A stretch of 64,000 nt of DNA, taken from positions 4,561,501-4,625,500 of the forward strand of contig NZ_CP104578.1 of NCBI RefSeq assembly GCF_036826855.1, given 5' to 3'. Under the pieces are notes generated by a model. The model did no database searches. It worked only from the letters and a program-made list of their open reading frames with translations, and was not told the DNA's origin. Shown here piece by piece: positions 27,141-34,284 of this stretch. The position numbers and the translations under genes were made by a program. Positions within the stretch are counted from its first letter, which is position 1. Every line of letters begins with the position of its first letter. The DNA is from Streptomyces sp. SJL17-4 (GTDB lineage Bacteria > Actinomycetota > Actinomycetes > Streptomycetales > Streptomycetaceae).

Positions 27141-28988
27141 ATGGCACGTGCGGTCGGCATCGACCTGGGCACGACTAACTCCGTCGTCAGCGTTCTGGAA
27201 GGCGGCGAGCCCACCGTCATCACCAACGCCGAGGGCGCCAGGACCACGCCGTCCGTCGTCGCCTTCGCGAAGAACGGCGAGGTGCTCGTCGGCGAGGTGG
27301 CCAAGCGTCAGGCCGTCACCAACGTCGACAGGACCATCCGGTCGGTCAAGCGCCACATGGGCACCGACTGGAAGATCGAGATCGACGGCAAGAACTTCAA
27401 CCCGCAGCAGATGAGCGCCTTCATCCTGCAGAAGCTGAAGCGCGACGCCGAGGCCTACCTGGGCGAGAAGGTCGTCGACGCGGTCATCACCGTCCCGGCG
27501 TACTTCAACGACTCCGAGCGCCAGGCCACCAAGGAGGCCGGTGAGATCGCGGGCCTCAACGTCCTGCGCATCGTCAACGAGCCGACCGCGGCCGCTCTCG
27601 CGTACGGCCTCGACAAGGACGACCAGACGATCCTCGTCTTCGACCTCGGTGGCGGCACCTTCGACGTGTCCCTCCTGGAGATCGGCGACGGCGTCGTCGA
27701 GGTGAAGGCCACCAACGGTGACAACCACCTCGGTGGTGACGACTGGGACCAGCGCGTCGTCGACTACCTGGTGACGCAGTTCCAGAACGGCCACGGTGTG
27801 GACCTGGCCAAGGACAAGATGGCTCTCCAGCGTCTCCGCGAGGCCGCGGAGAAGGCGAAGATCGAGCTCTCGTCCTCGACCGAGACCTCCATCAACCTGC
27901 CGTACATCACGGCCTCTGCCGAGGGCCCGCTGCACCTGGACGAGAAGCTCACCCGAGCCCAGTTCCAGCAGCTGACCTCGGACCTGCTCGACCGCTGCAA
28001 GGTGCCGTTCCACAACGTCATCAAGGACGCGGGCATCAACCTCTCCGAGATCGACCACGTCGTTCTCGTCGGTGGTTCGACCCGTATGCCGGCCGTCGCC
28101 GAGCTCGTCAAGGAGCTGACCGGCGGTCAGGACGCCAACAAGGGCGTCAACCCGGACGAGGTCGTCGCCATCGGCGCCGCGCTCCAGGCCGGTGTCCTCA
28201 AGGGTGAGGTCAAGGACGTCCTGCTCCTCGACGTGACCCCGCTGTCCCTCGGTATCGAGACCAAGGGCGGCATCATGACCAAGCTCATCGAGCGCAACAC
28301 CACGATCCCGACCAAGCGGTCCGAGATCTTCACGACGGCCGAGGACAACCAGCCGTCCGTGCAGATCCAGGTCTACCAGGGCGAGCGCGAGATCGCGGCG
28401 TACAACAAGAAGCTCGGCATGTTCGAGCTGACTGGTCTGCCGCCGGCCCCGCGTGGTGTCCCGCAGATCGAGGTCGCCTTCGACATCGACGCCAACGGCA
28501 TCATGCACGTGACCGCGAAGGACCTCGGCACGGGCAAGGAGCAGAAGATGACCGTCACCGGCGGCTCCTCGCTGCCGAAGGACGAGGTCGACCGGATGCG
28601 CCAGGAGGCCGAGCAGTACGCGGACGAGGACCACCGTCGCCGCGAGGCCGCCGAGTCCCGCAACCAGGGCGAGCAGCTCGTCTACCAGACGGAGAAGTTC
28701 CTCAAGGACAACGAGGACAAGGTCCCCGGTGACGTCAAGGCCGAGGTCGAGGAGTCTCTCGTCGAGCTGAAGGAGAAGCTCAAGGGCGAGGACACCGCGG
28801 AGATCCGCACCGCCACCGAGAAGGTCGCGGCCGTCTCCCAGAAGCTCGGCCAGGCGCTGTACGCCGACGCCCAGGGCGCGCAGGCCGCGGGCGGCGACGC
28901 CGGCGCCGGCCAGCAGGCCCAGGCGGACGACGACGTCGTCGACGCCGAGATCGTCGACGAGGACAAGCCGAAGGGCGGCGCTGCCTGA
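27141..28988 (+). CDS. dnaK: Hsp70 chaperone DnaK
   Basis: 615 aa. ATP-dependent chaperone: actin-like ATPase domain with [21 protein letters not shown] and [10 protein letters not shown], then the substrate-binding beta domain ([11 protein letters not shown]) and helical lid, ending in an Ala/Gln-rich tail and acidic [13 protein letters not shown]. In Streptomyces DnaK is also co-repressor with HspR. GGAGG lies 6 nt before the ATG. The stop overlaps the grpE start. Controlled by two HAIR-like sites upstream. First gene of dnaK-grpE-dnaJ-hspR. Confidence 0.99.
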   Translation: MARAVGIDLGTTNSVVSVLEGGEPTVITNAEGARTTPSVVAFAKNGEVLVGEVAKRQAVTNVDRTIRSVKRHMGTDWKIEIDGKNFNPQQMSAFILQKLKRDAEAYLGEKVVDAVITVPAYFNDSERQATKEAGEIAGLNVLRIVNEPTAAALAYGLDKDDQTILVFDLGGGTFDVSLLEIGDGVVEVKATNGDNHLGGDDWDQRVVDYLVTQFQNGHGVDLAKDKMALQRLREAAEKAKIELSSSTETSINLPYITASAEGPLHLDEKLTRAQFQQLTSDLLDRCKVPFHNVIKDAGINLSEIDHVVLVGGSTRMPAVAELVKELTGGQDANKGVNPDEVVAIGAALQAGVLKGEVKDVLLLDVTPLSLGIETKGGIMTKLIERNTTIPTKRSEIFTTAEDNQPSVQIQVYQGEREIAAYNKKLGMFELTGLPPAPRGVPQIEVAFDIDANGIMHVTAKDLGTGKEQKMTVTGGSSLPKDEVDRMRQEAEQYADEDHRRREAAESRNQGEQLVYQTEKFLKDNEDKVPGDVKAEVEESLVELKEKLKGEDTAEIRTATEKVAAVSQKLGQALYADAQGAQAAGGDAGAGQQAQADDDVVDAEIVDEDKPKGGAA

Positions 28989-29632
28989 TGTCGGAGGAGA
29001 CCCCGGGCTTCGAGGAGAAGCCCGAAGTCCCCGCCGACGGCACGCCCGAGGAGACCGATGCCGCTGCCTCCGCCGACAAGGCGGAGGGGGCGGCCCCGGC
29101 CGGGGACGCTACTGACGTAGCTCTGCTGGCGCAGCTGGACCAGGCCCGCAAGGCGCTCGAGGAGCGCACCGCGGACCTCCAGCGGCTCCAGGCCGAGTAC
29201 CAGAACTACCGCCGCCGCGTGGAGCGGGACCGGGTCACGGTCAAGGAGATCGCCGTCGCGAGCCTCCTGACCGATCTGCTTCCGGTGCTCGACGACGTCG
29301 GCCGGGCCCGGGACCACGGCGAGCTCGTGGGCGGGTTCAAGTCGGTGGCCGAATCGCTGGAGACCGTCGTCGCCAAGATGGGTCTGCAGCAGTTCGGCAA
29401 GGAGGGCGAGCCCTTCGACCCGACGATCCACGAGGCCCTGATGCACTCGTACGCGCCGGACGTCACCGAGACGACGTGCGTGGCGATCCTGCAGCCGGGG
29501 TACCGGATCGGCGAGCGGACCATCCGGCCCGCCCGTGTGGCCGTCGCCGAGCCCCAGCCGGGCGCGGCTCCGGCCAAGGACGACGCGAAGTCGTCCACTG
29601 ACGAGGAGAGCGGTGCCCCCGAGGAGGGGTAG
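28988..29632 (+). CDS. grpE: Nucleotide exchange factor GrpE
   Basis: 214 aa, long N- and C-terminal acidic disordered tails around the GrpE core (coiled coil with LQAEYQNYRRRVERD, then LLPVLDDVGRARDH and GEPFDPTIHEALMH). Promotes ADP release from DnaK. The ATG overlaps the dnaK stop by one base, so translation is coupled. The tails are longer than in the E. coli protein, as is common in actinobacteria. Confidence 0.98.
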   Translation: MSEETPGFEEKPEVPADGTPEETDAAASADKAEGAAPAGDATDVALLAQLDQARKALEERTADLQRLQAEYQNYRRRVERDRVTVKEIAVASLLTDLLPVLDDVGRARDHGELVGGFKSVAESLETVVAKMGLQQFGKEGEPFDPTIHEALMHSYAPDVTETTCVAILQPGYRIGERTIRPARVAVAEPQPGAAPAKDDAKSSTDEESGAPEEG

Positions 29633-29689
29633 CGCGACCGGCCAGGCAGCGGTGACATACCCCGGAGCAGTCCGGAAGGAGGGACGTCG

Positions 29690-30868
29690 ATGAGCACGAA
29701 GGACTTCGTCGAGAAGGACTACTACAAGGTTCTCGGCGTCCCCAAGGACGCCACCGAGGCCGAGATCAAGAAGGCGTACCGGAAGCTCGCCCGCGAGAAC
29801 CACCCGGACGCCAACAAGAACGACGTCAAGGCCGAGGAGCGCTTCAAGGAGATCTCCGAGGCGAACGACATCCTCGGCGACCCCAAGAAGCGCAAGGAGT
29901 ACGACGAGGCCCGCGCCCTCTTCGGGAACGGCGGCTTCCGGTCACCCGGAGGCCCCGGCGGCGGCTCGTTCAACTTCGATCTGGGTGACCTCTTCGGCGG
30001 CACCCAGGGCGGCGCGGGCGGCGGCTTCGGCGGCGGTGGCGGCATCGGGGACGTCTTCGGCGGCCTGTTCAACCGCGGCGGGGGTGCGGGTACCCGTACC
30101 CAGCCGCGGCGCGGTCAGGACATCGAGTCCGAGGTGACGCTCAGCTTCACCGAGGCCATCGAGGGCGCGACCGTACCGCTGCGGATGTCCAGCCAGCAGC
30201 CGTGCACGGCGTGTTCGGGCACCGGCGACAGGAACGGCACCCCCCGGGTGTGCCCGACCTGCGTCGGCACCGGACAGGTCTCGCGCGGCAGCGGCGGCGG
30301 CTTCTCGCTCACCGACCCGTGCGTGGACTGCAAGGGCCGCGGCCTGATCGCCGAGAACCCCTGCGAGGTCTGCAAGGGCAGCGGCCGGGCCAAGTCCTCC
30401 CGCACCATGCAGGTCCGCATTCCGGCGGGTGTCTCCGACAACCAGAAGATCCGGCTGCGCGGCAAGGGAGCACCGGGGGAGCGCGGCGGGCAGAACGGCG
30501 ATCTGTACGTCGTGGTGCACGTCGACACCCACCCGGTCTTCGGCCGCAAGGACGACAACCTCACCGTCACGGTGCCGGTCTCCTTCACGGAGGCGGCGCT
30601 CGGCGGCGAGATCAAGGTGCCGACCCTCGGCGGCCCCCCGGTCACCCTCAAGCTGCCCGCGGGCACTCCGAACGGCCGGACCATGCGCGCCCGGGGCAAG
30701 GGCGCGGTCCGCAAGGACGGCACGCGCGGCGACCTGCTCGTGACGGTCGAGGTCGCGGTGCCGAAGGAGCTGGACGACAAGGCACGTGACGCCCTGCAGA
30801 CCTATCGCGAGGCGACCGCCTCCGAGGATCCGCGGGCGGAGCTGTTCCAGGCCGCGAAGGGAGCGTGA
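29690..30868 (+). CDS. dnaJ: Hsp40 co-chaperone DnaJ (type I)
   Basis: 392 aa. J-domain (about 10-75) with a KAYRKLARENHPD segment, in which HPD stimulates DnaK ATPase; a Gly/Phe-rich region (about 85-140); four CxxCxGxG zinc repeats (CTACSGTG, CPTCVGTG, CVDCKGRG, CEVCKGSG); and the C-terminal peptide-binding domains. Strong GGAAGGAGGG site before the ATG, 57 nt after grpE. A type I DnaJ in an hspR operon is the usual actinobacterial DnaJ1. Confidence 0.98.
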   Translation: MSTKDFVEKDYYKVLGVPKDATEAEIKKAYRKLARENHPDANKNDVKAEERFKEISEANDILGDPKKRKEYDEARALFGNGGFRSPGGPGGGSFNFDLGDLFGGTQGGAGGGFGGGGGIGDVFGGLFNRGGGAGTRTQPRRGQDIESEVTLSFTEAIEGATVPLRMSSQQPCTACSGTGDRNGTPRVCPTCVGTGQVSRGSGGGFSLTDPCVDCKGRGLIAENPCEVCKGSGRAKSSRTMQVRIPAGVSDNQKIRLRGKGAPGERGGQNGDLYVVVHVDTHPVFGRKDDNLTVTVPVSFTEAALGGEIKVPTLGGPPVTLKLPAGTPNGRTMRARGKGAVRKDGTRGDLLVTVEVAVPKELDDKARDALQTYREATASEDPRAELFQAAKGA

Positions 30869-30872
30869 CCCG

Positions 30873-31316
30873 GTGGACGGGCGCCGACGCAATCCGTACG
30901 AACTGACCGACGAGTCGCCGGTGTACGTCATCTCGGTGGCGGCCCAGCTCTCCGGTCTGCACCCGCAGACCCTCCGTCAGTACGACCGTCTCGGTCTGGT
31001 CTCCCCGGACCGTACGGCGGGTCGTGGCCGGCGCTACTCGGCCCGTGACATCGAGCTGCTCCGTCAGGTGCAGCAGCTGTCGCAGGACGAGGGCATCAAC
31101 CTGGCCGGGATCAAGCGCATCATCGAGCTGGAGAACCAGGTCGCGGCGCTGCAGAGCAGGATCGCGGAGCTGTCGGCGGCCGTCGACGGCGCGGCGGCGG
31201 CGATGCGGCAGCGCGAGGCCCAGGTGCACGCCTCGTACCGGCGTGATCTGGTGCCGTACCAGGATGTGCAGCAGGCGAGTGCGCTGGTGGTCTGGCGCCC
31301 GAAGCGCGGCGAGTAG
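30873..31316 (+). CDS. hspR: Heat-shock repressor HspR (MerR family)
   Basis: 147 aa. Helix-turn-helix of MerR type (VYVISVAAQLSGLHPQTLRQ, YDRLGLVSPDRTAGRGRRYS) followed by a coiled coil (IIELENQVAALQSRIAEL). It represses the dnaK operon and clpB through HAIR sites, with DnaK as co-repressor. GTG start 4 nt after the dnaJ stop. As the last gene of its own operon it closes a feedback loop. A strong terminator follows. Confidence 0.97.
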   Translation: MDGRRRNPYELTDESPVYVISVAAQLSGLHPQTLRQYDRLGLVSPDRTAGRGRRYSARDIELLRQVQQLSQDEGINLAGIKRIIELENQVAALQSRIAELSAAVDGAAAAMRQREAQVHASYRRDLVPYQDVQQASALVVWRPKRGE

Positions 31317-31321
31317 TTCCC

Positions 31322-31370
31322 GTACGGAAGAGGCCCCCTCCATGGTTGGTGGAGGGGGGCTCTTCCGTAC
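31322..31370. terminator. Bidirectional terminator after hspR
   Basis: A long inverted repeat: GTACGGAAGAG plus CCCCCTCCA on one arm and its complement on the other, with a 7-nt loop and one mismatch pair. It ends the chaperone operon and the convergent 157-aa gene. Confidence 0.92.
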
Positions 31371-31376
31371 CCGGGT

Positions 31377-31850
31377 CTACGGGATGAGCTCCGCCACGAT
31401 GTCGCCGAGCGTCTCCCACCAGGGCGCCGCGCCCGTGCCGAACGCGGCGGCGAGGGCGGTGCCGACGGCGTGGTCGAGCGGGGTGGGGGTGGCGGCCGGG
31501 TCCCAGTCGGCGTCGACCCTGCCGTCCCCCGCGGACTCCAGGGTGCCGAGCGCCTTCCCGTTCCGGGTGAGCCGGCTGTCCACGTGCGAGCTGGGGACGA
31601 GCCGGTAACGCACGCCGTCGACACGGGCGTCCACACGGTAGGAGCGGCGCAGCAGCCGCCCCTTGGCGGGCGTGATGACGGCGGCCTCCCCGGCCACCGT
31701 CAGGGCGAGCAGGGCGGGCTTGCGGGTCCCGATCGGGGTGTGGGTGTCGGGGCGGGCCCCGGGGGCCCGTACGAGCTCCACGGTGGGCAGCTCGTGCCCG
31801 GAGACGCGGAGGGTGCCGGCGGGTCCGTCGAGGTCGATCTGTACGTACAC
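31377..31850 (-). CDS. Conserved hypothetical protein
   Basis: 157 aa, no signal or membrane segment. Beta-rich pattern (VQIDLDGPAGTLRVSGHELP, RKPALLALTVAGEAAVITPA, RRSYRVDARVDGVRYRLVP) and a C-terminal helix (HAVGTALAAAFGTGAAPWWETLGDIV). No family recognised. GTG start with a weak GGGAC site. It follows the LuxR-type regulator gene by 28 nt on the same strand and could be co-transcribed with it. Confidence 0.75.
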   Translation of the reverse strand: MYVQIDLDGPAGTLRVSGHELPTVELVRAPGARPDTHTPIGTRKPALLALTVAGEAAVITPAKGRLLRRSYRVDARVDGVRYRLVPSSHVDSRLTRNGKALGTLESAGDGRVDADWDPAATPTPLDHAVGTALAAAFGTGAAPWWETLGDIVAELIP

Positions 31851-31878
31851 GGTGGTCGGTTGTCCCGTTCGACGCTGG

Positions 31879-32862
31879 TCAGTTGTCCTGTTCGAGGATG
31901 CCCGACTGCGCGATCAAGTAGCCGAGCTGGGCCCGGCTGCCGCTGCCGAGGGCGGCGGCGAGTTTGGCGATGTGGGCGCGGCAGGTGCGGACGTTCATGC
32001 CGAGCCGGCGGGCGATGGCCTCGTCGACATGGCCCTCGACGAGGAGTTTGGCGATCGAGCGCTGGACGCCGCCTATGCCGTCCACGGAGGGGCTGTACGG
32101 GATCTCGTCCTCCCACGGCACGCCGTGCAGCCAGAACTGGTCGAAGACGCCGACGAGGTACTGGACGAGGCCTTCGTGGCGGAGTTCGAGGGCGACCTGG
32201 CGGTCGCTGCGCGCGGGCACGAAGGCGACCTTGCGGTCGACGATGATCAGCCGGTCGACGATCTCCTCGAGGGTGCGCAGGTCGAGCCCGTAGGGCGCGA
32301 CGCGTTCGACGTAGGCGAGGGTCGCGGGGTGGTGCCGTGCCGTGTGCTGGTAGAGCGTCCGCATCCGGACACCGCGGTCGAGCAGCGGTTCCATGCGGCG
32401 CAGGGCCGCTTCGAGGGTCTCGGGGCGGCGGCCGCTGCCGGGCTGGATGGTGAGGAGTTCCTCGGTGCACTCGTTGATGGCGCGGTCGAGGGCGGCGTTG
32501 ATGACGCTGAGGCCTTCGAGGACCGTGATCGCCTGGGCGCCGGAAGGATCCTGCGTGTGGATCGCCATGAACGGCTCGAAAACGTCCGCGAGGGCCAGTG
32601 CGTGCTGCCGCCGGACCTGTATCTCCAGCTCGATGGGGTGCACGAGCTGGTTGAGGGCGATCGACGGCGGCACGGGACGCAGGCACTGGCTGTCGTCCGG
32701 GTCCGGGTGCAGGAGGGAGAGTTCCCTCAGGCAGGGGGCTGCTTCGGCGTCCGCGCGGGCTATGCGGCCGGTGCGGAGAGCACTCGCATAGAGCTCCTTG
32801 CCCACGTCGCATAGTTCACCGTGACTGTGCTTATGACCGGACTCGTCGCATTCTCGCCTCAT
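31879..32862 (-). CDS. LuxR-type transcriptional regulator with large N-terminal domain
   Basis: 327 aa. The C-terminal ~65 residues are a helix-turn-helix of LuxR type (VDEAIARRLGMNVRTCRAHI, then LAAALGSGSRAQLGYLIAQ). The N-terminal ~250 residues are mostly helical with a Cys/His-containing start (ECDESGHKHSHGELCD) and no receiver signature, so this is not a classical response regulator; it may bind a ligand or peptide. ATG 32862 is preferred because GAGGGGGG lies just upstream; an in-frame start at 32883 lacks that. Read divergently from the small repeat-protein gene at 32991, its obvious candidate target. Confidence 0.88.
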   Translation of the reverse strand: MRRECDESGHKHSHGELCDVGKELYASALRTGRIARADAEAAPCLRELSLLHPDPDDSQCLRPVPPSIALNQLVHPIELEIQVRRQHALALADVFEPFMAIHTQDPSGAQAITVLEGLSVINAALDRAINECTEELLTIQPGSGRRPETLEAALRRMEPLLDRGVRMRTLYQHTARHHPATLAYVERVAPYGLDLRTLEEIVDRLIIVDRKVAFVPARSDRQVALELRHEGLVQYLVGVFDQFWLHGVPWEDEIPYSPSVDGIGGVQRSIAKLLVEGHVDEAIARRLGMNVRTCRAHIAKLAAALGSGSRAQLGYLIAQSGILEQDN

Positions 32863-32990
32863 TTGCACCCCCCTCAGGGTCATGAATTACAGGAACATGA
32901 TGCCCGGGTTGGCTGGTGGAAAGGGTCGGGAGTGAGCCATCGTCTTACTCGCGGGGGGGAGGTAGTGATCAAAAGAGGTGGAGATCGGCC

Positions 32991-33254
32991 ATGACCAGGA
33001 TGGTTCGTGCACTTAGCGCCATAGCCGTTGCGGCGGCTGCTCTCGGCGCACTCGCCGTCGGCGAGCCCTCGTGGGAGAGCACCCCGGCGCATTCCGTGGC
33101 AGGGCCGGGCGAGCCCTCGTGGGAGATCGCTCCGGCGCACGACGTGGTGGCGGGACCCGACGAGCCTTCGTGGGAGAGCGCTCCCAGGGACGTCGCGCTC
33201 GCCACTCCCGGCGAGCCGTCCTGGGAGATCGCTCCCAAGGGCGCGGGCGCGTGA
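32991..33254 (+). CDS. Short exported protein with four Trp-containing repeats (candidate peptide precursor)
   Basis: 87 aa. Residues 5-23 form a hydrophobic signal-like helix. The rest is four copies of a repeat with core EPSWE: Trp28, Trp44, Trp61 and Trp78, spaced 16, 17 and 17 residues, each followed by S/I-A/T-P. Apart from the repeats almost nothing is left. No family is recognised. The pattern is that of a multi-core peptide precursor or a secreted signal, but no modifying enzyme of a known class is adjacent. GAGGTGGAG precedes the ATG. The stop overlaps the GTG of the Rieske-like gene (GTGA), so the two are translationally coupled. A LuxR-type regulator is divergent. Confidence 0.8.
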   Translation: MTRMVRALSAIAVAAAALGALAVGEPSWESTPAHSVAGPGEPSWEIAPAHDVVAGPDEPSWESAPRDVALATPGEPSWEIAPKGAGA

Positions 33255-33571
33255 CCGTGCCGCCGGACGACCCCAGGTTCCGCCGGGAGATGGCTTCGGC
33301 CTACCGGTCCGGGTGGCACTTCGTCGACCTCGCCACGGCAATCCCCCACCGTGGCGACGCGCTGAAGATCACCCTCTTCGGAGAGCCGATCGTGGTGGCA
33401 CGGGAGCAGGACGAGGACGTCCGCGCGTACCGCTGCCTCCGCCGTCCCCGCGGCGCCCCACAGCCCATCCGCTGTGCCATCCGGTACGGCATGATCTTCG
33501 TCAATCTCGACCAGCGGGACCACCAGCTGATCGAGCCCGAGACCATCACCGCCACCCCCCGCAGTGCCTGA
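33251..33571 (+). CDS. Rieske-like small protein with the cluster His replaced by Arg
   Basis: 106 aa. The order WHFVDLATAIPHRGDALKITL, FGEPIVVAREQDEDVRAYRC and CAIRYGMIF follows the N-terminal part of Rieske [2Fe-2S] oxygenase domains (W...G....l.g.p.vv.r....v.A...C). In true Rieske centres CxH and CxxH bind the cluster. Here both Cys are kept (Cys62, Cys75) but the His positions are Arg64 and Arg78, and the loop between is shortened. A normal Rieske cluster is unlikely. The GTG overlaps the stop of the repeat-peptide gene. It may act on or bind the repeat peptide; that is an inference. Confidence 0.75.
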   Translation: MTVPPDDPRFRREMASAYRSGWHFVDLATAIPHRGDALKITLFGEPIVVAREQDEDVRAYRCLRRPRGAPQPIRCAIRYGMIFVNLDQRDHQLIEPETITATPRSA

Positions 33572-33613
33572 GCGATTCCCCCGTCGTTGTAGATCGCTCC
33601 GGCACTTCCCCCA

Positions 33614-33658
33614 CACAGCGGCGCCATCGCGGACCTGAAACGCGATGGCGCCGTTGTG
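33614..33658 (+). terminator. Terminator after the Rieske-like gene
   Basis: CGGCGCCATCGCG and CGCGATGGCGCCG flank a 9-nt loop, with further partial pairing outside (CACA/TGTG). Confidence 0.88.
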
Positions 33659-33744
33659 CTGCGCCCGCACGCGCCCCCCTCGCGTGCGGGCGCTCGGGTG
33701 TGTTCGGGCCCGGCCCCTCGCGCGCGTGAGGGCGCTCGCGTTGC

Positions 33745-34149
33745 TCAGGCCCGGCCCATCGCGCGCGTCAGGGCGATCTCGATGACCACCCGGTCCGGGT
33801 TCTCCGCCGGCGTGCGCCCGTAGCGCTCCGCGTAGCGCCCCACCGCGTCCGCGACGACCTCCGCCTCCGTACGGATGTGCGCGACGCCCTCCAGGGTGGC
33901 CCAGCGCCCCTTGTCGACCTGGCAGACCGCGACCCGCGCGCCGTCCACGCCCGCCGCCAGGACGTTGGCGACCTTCCGGCTGTGCTTGTTGGTGATGACC
34001 CGCGCGTATCCGCCCTCGGGGTCGTAGGTGACGCCCACCGCCACGACGTGCGGGGTGCCGTCCGGGCGCGGGGTGGTCAGGGTGCACATGTGGTACTCGC
34101 GCCAGAAGCTGAGGTACGAGTCGGAGGGGTTCCTCGGGTCGGTCGCCAT
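33745..34149 (-). CDS. PPOX-class (pyridoxamine 5'-phosphate oxidase-like) flavin/F420 protein
   Basis: 134 aa, single split-barrel domain: YLSFWREYHMCTLTTPRPDGTPHVVAV, then ARVITNKHSRKVANV and WATLEGVAHIRTE. Proteins of this size in actinobacteria are F420- or flavin-dependent PPOX enzymes; the substrate is unknown. TACGTT ends 6 nt before the ATG and no ribosome-binding site is present, so it is probably leaderless. It is divergent from clpB, and the HAIR site lies between them, so HspR might also affect this gene. Confidence 0.88.
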   Translation of the reverse strand: MATDPRNPSDSYLSFWREYHMCTLTTPRPDGTPHVVAVGVTYDPEGGYARVITNKHSRKVANVLAAGVDGARVAVCQVDKGRWATLEGVAHIRTEAEVVADAVGRYAERYGRTPAENPDRVVIEIALTRAMGRA

Positions 34150-34186
34150 GCACGGAACGTACCCGGGGAAGAGCCCCCTCCGACAC

Positions 34187-34207
34187 CTTGAGCGCATTCG
34201 ACTCAAC
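34187..34207. promoter_or_regulatory. HAIR operator (HspR site) upstream of clpB
   Basis: CTTGAGC-N7-ACTCAAC, two mismatches from the consensus. TTGAGC (34189-34194) and TACCCT (34214-34219) form a plausible promoter 19 nt apart, so the operator covers the -35. Confidence 0.88.
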
Positions 34208-34284
34208 TTTGTGTACCCTGGATGAGTCATAAAGGGAGAGGACCCGTACACCCGGACCCGTACACCCCAGGAGGAGCACCGCAC

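Noticed and set aside
31879..32862. Classical response regulator
   Set aside because: The N-terminal domain lacks the receiver Asp and Lys pattern, although the C-terminal helix-turn-helix is LuxR-type.
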